64,000 bases of DNA from Mycobacterium sp. PS03-16 (GTDB lineage: Bacteria > Actinomycetota > Actinomycetes > Mycobacteriales > Mycobacteriaceae): assembly GCF_004570325.1 (NCBI RefSeq), contig NZ_SPQO01000018.1, positions 47,175-111,174 of the forward strand. Direction: 5' to 3'. Position 1 is the first letter of the stretch. Every line of letters begins with the position of its first letter. The translations under genes and the position numbers were made by a program. Under the pieces are notes generated by a model that saw only the letters and a program-made list of their open reading frames with translations, was not told where the DNA came from and made no database searches. Of the stretch, positions 1 to 8,361 are shown in pieces.

Positions 1-357
1 CTCGTCGATGTGCGCTCCCCCGACGAGTTCTCCGGCAAGATCCTGGCGCCCGCGCACCTGCCGCAGGAGCAGAGCCAGCGGCCGGGGCATATCCCGGGCG
101 CCATCAACGTTCCGTGGAGCAAGGCGGCCAACGAGGACGGCACCTTCAAGTCCGACGAGGACCTCGCGAAGCTCTACGCGGATGCGGGCCTGGACGGCGA
201 GAAGGAAACCATCGCGTACTGCCGGATCGGTGAGCGTTCCTCGCACACCTGGTTCGTGCTGCGGGAGCTCCTCGGGCACCAGAACGTGAAGAACTACGAC
301 GGCAGTTGGACCGAGTACGGCTCCCTGGTGGGGGCCCCGATCGAGTTGGGAAATTGA
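1..357 (+). CDS. cysA: thiosulfate sulfurtransferase (rhodanese), C-terminal part
   Basis: The reading frame is open from the first base of the window, so the 5' part lies outside; 118 C-terminal residues are visible. Rhodaneses move a sulfane sulfur from thiosulfate to cyanide or another thiol acceptor through a cysteine persulfide. The visible part is the catalytic second rhodanese domain: it opens with a DVRSPDEF motif, has the [10 protein letters not shown] motif, and carries the active-site loop CRIGERS with the cysteine at visible residue 74. It closely resembles mycobacterial CysA2/CysA3 (M. tuberculosis Rv0815c). The next gene, sseC, starts four bases after the stop, as in the cysA-sseC pairs of mycobacteria, so the two are one transcript. 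Confidence 0.93.
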   Translation, partial: LVDVRSPDEFSGKILAPAHLPQEQSQRPGHIPGAINVPWSKAANEDGTFKSDEDLAKLYADAGLDGEKETIAYCRIGERSSHTWFVLRELLGHQNVKNYDGSWTEYGSLVGAPIELGN

Positions 358-360
358 GAT

Positions 361-663
361 ATGTGCGCTCCTCCTAAGCAAGGCCTGGCCCTGCCCGCCA
401 GCGTCGACCTGGAGAAGGAAACCGTGATCACCGGCCGTGTGGTCGACAGCTCCGGCCAGGCGGTCGGCGGCGCGTTCGTCCGCCTGCTGGACTCCTCGGA
501 CGAGTTCACCGCCGAGGTCGTCGCGTCGGCGACCGGTGACTTCCGGTTCTTCGCCGCGCCGGGCACCTGGACGCTGCGGGCCCTGTCGAAGGTGGGCAAC
601 GGCGACGCCACCGTCGCCCCGTCGGGCGCCGGGATCCACGAGGTCGACGTCAAGGTCGCGTAG
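361..663 (+). CDS. sseC: SseC family protein (DUF1416)
   Basis: This 100-residue protein begins MCAPPKQG and matches the DUF1416/SseC family (Rv0814c). It lies immediately behind the rhodanese gene and is co-transcribed with it, so a role in sulfur transfer is usually assumed, but no reaction is established. The body (about residues 25-100) looks like a small beta-sandwich of the carboxypeptidase-regulatory type, with the pattern ITGRVVDSSGQAVGGAFVRL and a later GDFRFFAAPGTWTLRAL stretch. There is no signal peptide or membrane segment. The ATG follows the upstream TGA by three bases, and full length agrees with the family. Confidence 0.93.
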   Translation: MCAPPKQGLALPASVDLEKETVITGRVVDSSGQAVGGAFVRLLDSSDEFTAEVVASATGDFRFFAAPGTWTLRALSKVGNGDATVAPSGAGIHEVDVKVA

Positions 664-673
664 TCGCGGAGAT

Positions 674-722
674 CGCCGATCGGCACGCCGGACGCCTTAT
701 GCGGCCGGCGTGCCGATCGGCG
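674..722 (+). terminator. strong hairpin terminator after cysA-sseC
   Basis: Two perfectly complementary 18-base arms (674-691 and 705-722) are separated by a 13-base loop and followed by TTTGC. The hairpin starts 10 bases after the sseC stop and lies before the next promoter, so it most likely ends the cysA-sseC transcript. The T run is short, as is usual for mycobacterial terminators. Confidence 0.8.
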
Positions 723-789
723 TTTGCGGCACCTGAGAGGTGTGGGAAAGCCCTCAGGCCGCCCGGTCGGGAGCCGGTGTCACAGCGGT

Positions 790-795
790 TAGACT
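790..795 (+). promoter_or_regulatory. -10 element (TAGACT) for a leaderless transcript
   Basis: TAGACT fits the mycobacterial SigA -10 pattern TANNNT. It is followed by exactly six bases and then the GTG at 802, so the predicted transcription start coincides with the start codon. Confidence 0.55.
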
Positions 796-801
796 GGGCG
801 T

Positions 802-900
802 GTGGTCCTGTTCTACGAACTCCTGCTGGTGGCGTGCACCCTGCTGATCACGTGGTTCGCGCTGTACGCGCTGTACCGCCTCATCACCGATGAGTCGTGA
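802..900 (+). CDS. 32-residue single-pass membrane peptide
   Basis: A GTG-started frame encodes [19 protein letters not shown] followed by [13 protein letters not shown]. Residues 3 to about 24 form one hydrophobic helix, so it should sit in the cytoplasmic membrane with a short charged tail. No function is known. The gene is supported by a TANNNT promoter six bases upstream and by a four-base overlap (GTGA) between its stop and the start of the nitrobindin-like gene, which implies translational coupling. Together these suggest that it is a real leader gene of that operon. No Shine-Dalgarno sequence is visible, consistent with a leaderless mRNA. Confidence 0.65.
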   Translation: MVLFYELLLVACTLLITWFALYALYRLITDES

Positions 901-1571
901 CCTCGCCGGACGAGTCTGACCAGGCCGCCGGTTCGATCTTCGCGACATCCGGCGACCGCGCCGTCGCCGAGGCCGCCGAGCGGGCGAAAGCCACTGCCGC
1001 GCGCAACATTCCGGTCTTTCAGGACCTTCCGCTGCCCGCCGACACCGCGAACCTGCGGGAGGGCGCGGACTTCAACGACGCCCTGCTGGCGCTGCTGCCG
1101 CTGGTCGGTGTGTGGCGCGGTGAGGGTGAGGGCCGCGGGCCGCACGGGGATTACCGATTCGGCCAGCAGATTGTGGTGTCCCACGACGGCGGCGATTACC
1201 TGAACTGGGAGGCCCGCTCCTGGCGGCTCACCGAGGACGGCGAGTACGAGCGGCTGGGCTTGCGCGAGACCGGGTTCTGGCGCTTCGTCGACGATCCGTC
1301 CGACCCCTCGGAGTCCCAGGCGATCGAACTGCTGCTGGCGCACTCCGCGGGCTACATCGAACTGTTCTACGGCCGGCCCCGCAATCAGTCGTCGTGGGAG
1401 CTGGTGACCGACGCGCTGGCCCGGAGCAAGTCCGGGATGCTGGTGGGCGGCGCGAAACGCCTCTACGGCATCGTCGAGGGCGGCGACCTGGCGTACGTGG
1501 AGGAACGCGTCGACGCCGACGGCGGCCTGGTGCCGCATCTGTCGGCCCGGCTGTCCCGGTACGCGGGCTAG
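897..1571 (+). CDS. nitrobindin-like / FABP-fold protein
   Basis: This 224-residue protein belongs to the nitrobindin/DUF1794 family with a fatty-acid-binding-protein-like beta-barrel (M. tuberculosis Rv0813c, of nearly the same length). The family signature, a [14 protein letters not shown] loop, is at about residues 71-84, after an N-terminal extension rich in charged residues. Some family members bind heme and nitric oxide; others, including reports on Rv0813c, look like lipid-binding barrels without heme, so the ligand is open. The GTG start overlaps the preceding stop as GTGA. The stop TAG overlaps the GTG of the next lipoprotein gene by one base, so the three genes form a tight operon. 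No signal peptide is present, so it is cytoplasmic. Confidence 0.88.
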   Translation: MTSPDESDQAAGSIFATSGDRAVAEAAERAKATAARNIPVFQDLPLPADTANLREGADFNDALLALLPLVGVWRGEGEGRGPHGDYRFGQQIVVSHDGGDYLNWEARSWRLTEDGEYERLGLRETGFWRFVDDPSDPSESQAIELLLAHSAGYIELFYGRPRNQSSWELVTDALARSKSGMLVGGAKRLYGIVEGGDLAYVEERVDADGGLVPHLSARLSRYAG

Positions 1572-1825
1572 TGCGGCGGTGGGCGGCCGCGGCCGGTGTG
1601 GCCGCGGCGGCACTTCTGGCGGCCTGCGGGTCCGAGGCCGCGCCGCAGGAATCGGAGACCTCGCCGGCCGGGTCCACCGGGCACGGCTCCTACGCCCAGT
1701 GCCTCCAAGCCCACGACGTCGCGGCGCCGCCGGGTCCGGTGTCGGCTCCCCCGTCCGGTGTGGACGAGCAGGCGTGGCGCGAGGCGATGGCGTCCTGCGC
1801 ATCGCTGGCACCGGGCCCCGCCTGA
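1571..1825 (+). CDS. small putative lipoprotein
   Basis: The 84-residue product starts MRRWAAAAGVAAAALLAAC: two arginines, a short hydrophobic stretch and a lipobox (LLAAC) with the lipidated cysteine at residue 19. The mature part of about 65 residues is rich in Ala, Ser and Pro, with two further cysteines in a YAQCLQAHDV segment and a MASCASLAPGPA tail, which could form a disulfide. It should be anchored to the outer face of the cytoplasmic membrane. Function is unknown. The GTG start shares a base with the stop of the nitrobindin-like gene (TAGTG), so it is probably translated from the same mRNA. Confidence 0.7.
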   Translation: MRRWAAAAGVAAAALLAACGSEAAPQESETSPAGSTGHGSYAQCLQAHDVAAPPGPVSAPPSGVDEQAWREAMASCASLAPGPA

Positions 1826-1848
1826 GCCATCCTCCCCCGGATATGAAG

Positions 1849-1901
1849 CGGCCCCCGAGCCGTTGGATCCTGGTTGGACGGACCGAGGGGCTCGGGGGCC
1901 G
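1849..1901. terminator. bidirectional hairpin between convergent genes
   Basis: Perfect 13-base arms (1849-1861, CGGCCCCCGAGCC, and 1889-1901) are separated by 27 bases. The hairpin lies between the lipoprotein gene, which ends at 1825, and the PabC-like gene arriving from the other strand at 2080, so it can serve both. The rest of 1826-2079 shows no gene. Confidence 0.6.
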
Positions 1902-2079
1902 GGTGACTGCGGGGAATTCGCCAGCGCACTCAGCTCAGTGCTGGACTTCCCCGGTGCCGCTAGCGCGCAGCCACCTCACATGTCCATAAGTCACTCAATT
2001 TGTCGGACCACCTCCCTTCCTGTGTACGAGCGACCGTACCCGCGGATCTCCGGTCCGACAAGGCAATTACTGTTCGCGC

Positions 2080-2958
2080 TCAGCGATCGCTGACGATGGC
2101 GGAGTCGACCAGCTCAGCGACGTCCGACGCCAGCGCCGTCGGGCGCAGCGGCACCCCGTCCAGCGTGTGCACCCGGGCCGCCAGCGTGATGCTCGAGACG
2201 AGCCAGACACCGTGTGCGGCAGTGAGATCCGCCGGCCGCAGCGCACGGTAGTCGCAGTCGTACCCCTTGTTCCTGGCCACCTCGAACAGCGCCTGCTGGG
2301 TGGTGCCGCGCAGGATCGGATACCACGGCGGCGGGGTGAGCAGCCCGAGCCGGCCGTCGTCCATCTCGGTGGCGATCACCACCGTCGAACGCGGGCCCTC
2401 GAGGATCTGCCCCTCGGCGCTGACGAAGATGACGTCGCCGGCACCATGCCGTTCGGCGTGCCGCAGTGCGGCCATGTTCACCGCGTACGACAGCGTCTTC
2501 GCCCCGGCCAGCAGCCAGGGCAGATCGGCCGCGTCGGTCGACAATCCCCGCGCCAGCGTCAGCGCGGCGACGCCGTCGCGGCGCGCGGCCGCGACCCGCG
2601 CCGGCAACGCCCCGATCGTCAGGTAGGCCGTCGGCGGCCCGCCGCTCTCCCGGCCCCGGCTGTACACCAGGCGCAGCACACCTTCGCCATCGCCGCCCTC
2701 GGTCCAGTGACGCACCCCGGCGGCGACCGCTGCACGCCACTGCGCCAGATCGGGGGCGGGTAGGTCCACCATTCGCGCCGACTGCGACAAGCGGCTCAGG
2801 TGCGCCTCCAGCAGGCACGGTCCGCCGTCGCGCACCAGCAGCGTCTCGAAGATGCCGTCACCGCGCACCGCGGCCAGATCGTCGGCATGCAGCAGCGGCT
2901 CATTCGCGTCGTGCAGTTCACCGTCGAGGGTGACGATCACACCCGGTCCGCTCGCCAT
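2080..2958 (-). CDS. aminotransferase class IV / PabC-like aminodeoxychorismate lyase
   Basis: This 292-residue PLP enzyme is of fold type IV (Rv0812 counterpart). It has the N-terminal VIVTLDGELHDANEPLLHAD segment, a GDGIFETL motif at about residues 34-41, the PLP lysine in AGAKTLSYAVNMAALR (K154), and the EGPRSTVVI cofactor-binding region at about residues 187-195. Such proteins either release pyruvate from 4-amino-4-deoxychorismate to give p-aminobenzoate (folate pathway) or act as branched-chain or D-amino-acid aminotransferases. The folate-binding YgfZ gene diverges from it, which is weak support for a folate link. The ATG at 2958 is the first sensible start. Substrate assignment is uncertain. 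Confidence 0.82.
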   Translation of the reverse strand: MASGPGVIVTLDGELHDANEPLLHADDLAAVRGDGIFETLLVRDGGPCLLEAHLSRLSQSARMVDLPAPDLAQWRAAVAAGVRHWTEGGDGEGVLRLVYSRGRESGGPPTAYLTIGALPARVAAARRDGVAALTLARGLSTDAADLPWLLAGAKTLSYAVNMAALRHAERHGAGDVIFVSAEGQILEGPRSTVVIATEMDDGRLGLLTPPPWYPILRGTTQQALFEVARNKGYDCDYRALRPADLTAAHGVWLVSSITLAARVHTLDGVPLRPTALASDVAELVDSAIVSDR

Positions 2959-2978
2959 GGCCCCTCAGCGTAGCCCCG

Positions 2979-2984
2979 TAGAGT
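2979..2984 (+). promoter_or_regulatory. -10 element (TAGAGT) for leaderless ygfZ-like mRNA
   Basis: TAGAGT is followed by six bases and the ATG at 2991, which predicts transcription starting at the initiation codon. It sits in the 32-bp divergent gap to the PabC-like gene. Confidence 0.55.
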
Positions 2985-2990
2985 TGACGT

Positions 2991-4064
2991 ATGTCAGCAG
3001 TTCTCGCGCCCGAAGGTGGACCGGACGCCGGCGCCGTCTGGCACTACGGCGACCCGCTCGGCGAGCAGCGTGCCGCGACCGACGCCGGCGTGGTCGTCGA
3101 CCGCGCACACCGCGCCACGCTGGTCCTGACCGGTGCCGAGCGACGGTCGTGGCTGCACAACATCTCGACTCAGCATGTGAGCGATCAGGCCGACGGCACC
3201 GTCACCGAGAACCTCAGCCTCGACGGCCAGGGCCGCGTCGAGGACCACTGGGTACAGACGGAGCTGGACGGGGTCCTGCACCTCGACACCGAACCGTGGC
3301 GTGGCGAACCGCTGCTGACCTACCTGCGCAAGATGGTGTTCTGGGCCGACGTGTCCATCGAACCCGCGGAGCTTGCGGTGCTGTCCCTGCTCGGGCCGCG
3401 GGTGGCCGACACGCCGTTGCTCGGCGCCCTCGGTCTCGATGCGCTGCCAGCGGAATCGACCGCGGTGGCGCTGCCCGGTGGCGGGTTCGTTCGCGGGATG
3501 CGCGCTGACGGCGTCGAGGTGGACCTGCTGGTGCCCCGCGCTCAGCGCGACGAGTGGCACAGCCGGTTGACCGCGGCCGGCGTCCGGCCGGCGGGGGTGT
3601 GGGCGTATGAGGCACACCGGGTGGCGACGCTGCGGCCCCGGCTGGGGGTGGACACCGACGAGCGCACGATTCCGCACGAGGTCGGGTGGATCGGCCCCGC
3701 GGTGCACCTGGACAAGGGCTGCTACCGCGGCCAGGAGACCGTCGCGCGGGTACACAACCTGGGTAAACCGCCGCGGATGCTGGTGCGGCTGCAGCTCGAC
3801 GGGTCGAGTGACCGGCCGGCGACGGGTGATCCGGTGCTGGCCGGTGGCCGTGCCGTCGGGCGCCTGGGCACCGTGGTCGAGCATGTCGACGACGGCCCGG
3901 TCGCGCTCGCGTTGCTCAAGCGCGGGCTGCCCGCCGACACCGCGCTGACCACCGGCGGCGAGGTCGCGGTCGCCGCGGCGATCGATCCGGATTCGATGCC
4001 CGCGGCCGACGCCGTGGGCGCCGGCCGGCTGGCTGTGGATCGGCTGCGCGGCGCGGCGCGGTGA
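2991..4064 (+). CDS. ygfZ: folate-binding protein YgfZ (Fe-S cluster repair)
   Basis: The 357-residue protein is a GcvT-fold tetrahydrofolate-binding protein of the YgfZ/COG0354 family (Rv0811c). The diagnostic motif KGCYRGQE lies at residues 242-249, with the conserved cysteine at C244. YgfZ supports the assembly or repair of certain iron-sulfur proteins in the cytoplasm in a folate-dependent way. The N-terminal half contains the folate-binding fold, with RSWLHNISTQ and VEDHWV segments, and the C-terminal barrel follows the motif. It is transcribed divergently from the PabC-like gene. An -10 hexamer six bases before the ATG suggests leaderless expression. Confidence 0.9.
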   Translation: MSAVLAPEGGPDAGAVWHYGDPLGEQRAATDAGVVVDRAHRATLVLTGAERRSWLHNISTQHVSDQADGTVTENLSLDGQGRVEDHWVQTELDGVLHLDTEPWRGEPLLTYLRKMVFWADVSIEPAELAVLSLLGPRVADTPLLGALGLDALPAESTAVALPGGGFVRGMRADGVEVDLLVPRAQRDEWHSRLTAAGVRPAGVWAYEAHRVATLRPRLGVDTDERTIPHEVGWIGPAVHLDKGCYRGQETVARVHNLGKPPRMLVRLQLDGSSDRPATGDPVLAGGRAVGRLGTVVEHVDDGPVALALLKRGLPADTALTTGGEVAVAAAIDPDSMPAADAVGAGRLAVDRLRGAAR

Positions 4065-4114
4065 GTCTGGTCACCGCGGGCGAGGGCCTGCCAGCGCGCG
4101 GCGATCCGGCACGG

Positions 4115-4120
4115 TAAAGT
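4115..4120 (+). promoter_or_regulatory. -10 element (TAAAGT) upstream of the DUF3073 gene
   Basis: TAAAGT fits TANNNT. Transcription would begin near 4127, which leaves a leader of roughly 70 bases that contains the hairpin at 4132-4182. No other promoter is visible between here and the ATG at 4200. Confidence 0.5.
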
Positions 4121-4131
4121 ATGGGCAGGAC

Positions 4132-4182
4132 AATAACGACACTAGGAATCGGAGCCGCCTGTCTACGGGCCGCTCCGTTATT
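4132..4182 (+). promoter_or_regulatory. structured 5' leader of the DUF3073 gene
   Basis: The outer arms AATAACG (4132-4138) and CGTTATT (4176-4182) are complementary, and inside them GGAGC (4151-4155) pairs with GCTCC (4172-4176) with further pairs inward. A second small inverted repeat, GGGGG-T-CCCCC (4189-4199), abuts the ATG and covers the ribosome-binding region. The arrangement could be a cis-acting leader; the ligand or protein, if any, is unknown. Confidence 0.45.
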
Positions 4183-4199
4183 GCGCGAGGGGGTCCCCC

Positions 4200-4379
4200 A
4201 TGGGCCGCGGCCGGGCGAAGGCAAAGCAGACGAAGGTCGCTCGCGACCTGAAGTACAGCTCGCCTCAAACTGATTTCGAGCGGCTCCAGCGCGAGCTGGC
4301 CGGTGGGTCGGGCGACACCGACACCCGCGACGGCGTAGCCGACGATGAGTGGGCGCCCGAGGACGACTGGCGCCGCTGA
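4200..4379 (+). CDS. DUF3073 small protein (Rv0810c family)
   Basis: This 59-residue protein has the conserved N-terminus MGRGRAKAKQTKVARDLKY, a basic region that could contact nucleic acid, and an acidic tail ending DDEWAPEDDWRR. Its function is not known. It is found next to purM across actinobacteria, and here it lies tail to tail with purM, with 12 bases between the stops. It is below the size cut-off of many gene finders but is a recognised family. Expression probably depends on the structured leader described separately; the start overlaps a GGGGGTCCCCC repeat. Confidence 0.88.
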   Translation: MGRGRAKAKQTKVARDLKYSSPQTDFERLQRELAGGSGDTDTRDGVADDEWAPEDDWRR

Positions 4380-4391
4380 CCCGTCGCGGTC

Positions 4392-5465
<1,074 letters not shown>

Positions 5466-5473
5466 CGAGTAGA

Positions 5474-5479
5474 AGGCTA
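5474..5479 (-). promoter_or_regulatory. -10 element (TAGCCT) of purM
   Basis: On the minus strand TAGCCT ends eight bases before the purM ATG (5465), so the mRNA would have at most one or two untranslated bases. Confidence 0.5.
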
Positions 5480-5629
5480 CCGTTCCGCACCAGCCGTTGG
5501 TAAACGCCCGTCGGCGATCGCTGCCTGCGCGTTTCCCGTTCGCGGGTTTGCCGGACCCATCCGAGGGTCATCCTTGCCCCCACCGGCTCCGAATGCCTGG
5601 TGTGTCGGTTGTCGAAGGATGGAGGCCCG

Positions 5630-6610
5630 GTGCCCGCTGAACTGATCCGCTGCCTGGTGACGGGTGCCACCGGCTATATCGGCGGCCGCTTGGCGCCGGC
5701 CCTGCTCGACCGCGGCCATCAGGTGCGGGCGATGGCGCGCACCCCGGAGAAGCTGGACGACGCGCCGTGGCGCGACCGGGCCGAGGTGGTCAGGGGCGAT
5801 CTCACCGATGCCGATTCCCTGGCGGCGGCGTTCGAGGACGTCGACGTCGTCTACTACCTGGTGCATTCGATGGGCACGTCCGACAACTTCGTCGCAGAGG
5901 AAGCCGAGTCGGCGCGCAACGTGGTGTCGGCGGCCCGCACGGCGGGGGTACGCCGGGTGGTGTACCTCAGCGGCCTCCATCCGGACGGCACGGAACTGTC
6001 CCGGCATCTGGCGTCGCGGACCGAGGTGGGCGAGATCCTCATCGACTCCGGTGTCGAGACCGTGGTGTTGCAGGCCGGCATCGTGATCGGTTCCGGCTCG
6101 GCGTCATTCGAGTTGATCCGGCATCTCACCGACCGGCTGCCGATCATGACCACCCCGAAGTGGGTGCACAACAAGATCCAGCCGATCTCGATCGACGACG
6201 CGCTCCACTACCTGGTGGAGGCGGCCACTGCGCGGGTGCCGGAATCGCGGACATGGGACATCGGCGGCCCGGATGTGCTCGAGTACGGCGAGGCGATGCA
6301 GGTCTACGCCGACGTGGCGGGTTTGCGACCGCGGCGGTTCGTGGTCCTGCCGTGGTTGACCCCCACCCTCGCGAGCCGTTGGGTGGGGCTGGTGACGCCG
6401 ATTTCCGCGGGACTGGCGCGGCCGCTGGTGGAGTCGCTGGAATGCGATGCCGTGATGGGTGACCACGACATCGACACGGTGATCGCGCCGCCCGACGGCG
6501 GCCTGACCGGATTCCGGGACGCGGTCGCCGAGGCGCTCGGGCGAAACGGCACCGCGGCCAGGAACGGCCGACGCCACCTGCTGCGGTTCAGCCCGGCCGT
6601 GGCGACCTGA
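5630..6610 (+). CDS. NAD(P)-binding atypical SDR / epimerase-like protein
   Basis: The 326-residue product has a Rossmann N-terminus (CLVTGATGYIGGRLAPALL, about residues 8-26) typical of atypical short-chain dehydrogenases that act on nucleotide sugars, quinones or lipids. The classical YxxxK pair is not obvious, so it may be a reductase or a regulatory NmrA-like protein rather than a classical dehydrogenase. The start was placed at GTG 5630 because a GGAGG lies five bases upstream; a GTG at 5600 would add ten residues but lacks such a site. It sits between purM and purF on the other strand, an accessory insertion compared with M. tuberculosis. The substrate cannot be read from the sequence. 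Confidence 0.75.
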   Translation: MPAELIRCLVTGATGYIGGRLAPALLDRGHQVRAMARTPEKLDDAPWRDRAEVVRGDLTDADSLAAAFEDVDVVYYLVHSMGTSDNFVAEEAESARNVVSAARTAGVRRVVYLSGLHPDGTELSRHLASRTEVGEILIDSGVETVVLQAGIVIGSGSASFELIRHLTDRLPIMTTPKWVHNKIQPISIDDALHYLVEAATARVPESRTWDIGGPDVLEYGEAMQVYADVAGLRPRRFVVLPWLTPTLASRWVGLVTPISAGLARPLVESLECDAVMGDHDIDTVIAPPDGGLTGFRDAVAEALGRNGTAARNGRRHLLRFSPAVAT

Positions 6611-6619
6611 GCGCGACGC

Positions 6620-8152
6620 TCAGGGGCGCCGCAGCGCCGAGACGTTGTCGTTGTCGGACTGCAGCGGGATGCCGGTGCGCGCGGCGGTGGCCAGCATGTG
6701 CTCGATGACGTTCTTGCCGAGCGCCGATTCGCCGGGCAGTTCGATCGGGTAGTTGCCGTCGAAGCATGCCGAGCACAGCCGCGAGGCGGGTTGTTCGGTG
6801 GCGGCGATCATGCCCTGTTGGGAGATGTAGCCCAGCGTGTCGGCGCCGATCGCGCGGCGCACCGCCTCGAGCATCTCGTCCTCGTCCTCGACGGCATTGG
6901 CGATCAGCTCGGCCGGGGTGGCGAAGTCGATGCCGTAGAAGCACGGCCACTTCACCGGCGGTGAGGCGATCCGCACGTGCACCTCGACGGCGCCGGCTTC
7001 GCGCAGCATCCGGATCAACGCCCGCTGGGTGTTGCCGCGCACGATCGAGTCGTCGACGACGATCAGCCGCTTGCCGCGGATGACCTCTTTGAGGGGGTTG
7101 AGCTTGAGCCGGATACCGAGCTGGCGGATGGTCTGCGACGGCTGGATGAACGTGCGCCCGACGTAGGCGTTCTTCATCAGTCCCTGCCCGTACGGGATGC
7201 CGGAGCCCTGGGCGTAGCCGACGGCGGCCGGGGTGCCCGATTCCGGGACGCCGATCACCAGGTCGGCCTCGACGGGCTTCTCACTGGCCAGCCGGCGCCC
7301 GATCTCGACGCGGGTGGCGTGCACCGAACGCCCGCCGATGGTGCTGTCCGGGCGGGCCAGGTACACGTATTCGAAGACACACGCCTTGGGGCTGGGGTTG
7401 GCGAAGCGGGTGGAGCGCACGCCGTCGGCGTCGATGGCCAGCAGCTCCCCGGGTTCGATGTCGCGGACGAACGAGGCGCCGACGATGTCGAGCGCGGCGG
7501 TCTCCGAGGCGACGACCCAGCCGCGGTCCAGCCGGCCCAGCGACAGCGGCCGCACCCCGTACGGGTCGCGCGCCGCGTAGAGGGTGTTCTCGTCCATGAA
7601 GGTCAGGCAGAACGCGCCGCGCACGGTCGGCAGCAGCTCGAGCGCGGCCTGTTCGAGCGTGGCGTCGGCGGCGCCGTGGGCGAGCAGCGCGCCGAGGATG
7701 TCGGAATCGGTGGTGGCCGAGCCCTGGGCGCGGCCGTTGATCAGCCCGGCGTCGCGGGCGCGGGCAGCCAGCTCGGTGGTGTTGACCAGGTTGCCGTTGT
7801 GGCCCAGCGCGACGCCGGTGCCTGCGGCGGTGTTGCGGAACACCGGCTGGGCGTTCTCCCACGTGGTGGAGCCGGTGGTGGAGTAGCGGCAGTGCCCGAC
7901 GGCGACGTGCCCGTGCATGGCGGCCAGCGTCTGCTCGTCGAACACCTGGCTGACCAGGCCCAGATCCTTGAACACCAGCACCTGTGAGCCGTCGGCGACC
8001 GCGATACCGGCCGCCTCCTGGCCGCGGTGCTGCAGCGCGTAGAGGCCGTAGTACGCCATCTTGGCGACGTCCTCACCGGGCGCCCAGACGCCGAACACGC
8101 CGCATTCTTCGCGAGGTTCGGTTTCGGTCTCGATGTCGTCGTGGCCGATCAC
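6620..8152 (-). CDS. purF: amidophosphoribosyltransferase
   Basis: PurF makes 5-phosphoribosylamine from PRPP and glutamine, the first committed purine step. The 510-residue protein has a short propeptide whose cleavage before C17 (EECGVFGVW) would expose the catalytic N-terminal cysteine of the Ntn glutaminase domain. The C-terminal phosphoribosyltransferase domain has the PRPP loop LIVVDDSIVRGNT. Cysteines in KACVFEYV, KWPCFYG and the late CSACFDGNYP segment are those expected for the [4Fe-4S] cluster of the Bacillus-type enzyme. A TAGACT -10 hexamer about 40 bases upstream gives a leader of about 35 bases. The start is GTG. Confidence 0.97.
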   Translation of the reverse strand: MIGHDDIETETEPREECGVFGVWAPGEDVAKMAYYGLYALQHRGQEAAGIAVADGSQVLVFKDLGLVSQVFDEQTLAAMHGHVAVGHCRYSTTGSTTWENAQPVFRNTAAGTGVALGHNGNLVNTTELAARARDAGLINGRAQGSATTDSDILGALLAHGAADATLEQAALELLPTVRGAFCLTFMDENTLYAARDPYGVRPLSLGRLDRGWVVASETAALDIVGASFVRDIEPGELLAIDADGVRSTRFANPSPKACVFEYVYLARPDSTIGGRSVHATRVEIGRRLASEKPVEADLVIGVPESGTPAAVGYAQGSGIPYGQGLMKNAYVGRTFIQPSQTIRQLGIRLKLNPLKEVIRGKRLIVVDDSIVRGNTQRALIRMLREAGAVEVHVRIASPPVKWPCFYGIDFATPAELIANAVEDEDEMLEAVRRAIGADTLGYISQQGMIAATEQPASRLCSACFDGNYPIELPGESALGKNVIEHMLATAARTGIPLQSDNDNVSALRRP

Positions 8153-8191
8153 GATAGGGCTGCTCCCAGGGGGCGGTGGGTGACGTAACTC

Positions 8192-8197
8192 AGTCTA
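8192..8197 (-). promoter_or_regulatory. -10 element (TAGACT) of purF
   Basis: A TANNNT hexamer on the minus strand, about 40 bases before the purF GTG. Unlike the other pur genes here it leaves a normal leader, in which the CTGGGAG sequence near 8166 may serve as part of the ribosome site. Confidence 0.45.
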
Positions 8198-8361
8198 CGG
8201 GCAAAACCGGTCGACAAAAGAATCGGCCGATGGTGTCGTCGTCACGTCCAACGACTGGATCTCGCACCACATTTCCGTGTACACCGACGAAACCCAGGAG
8301 TCCGCTGTGATCCCTGTCGCATCTGCGGAGACGCTGACGCGGCCATCCCGTCACGCGCGTC

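Noticed and set aside
5600..5629. GTG 5600 as SDR start
   Set aside because: No ribosome site; GGAGG five bases before GTG 5630 decides for the shorter form.
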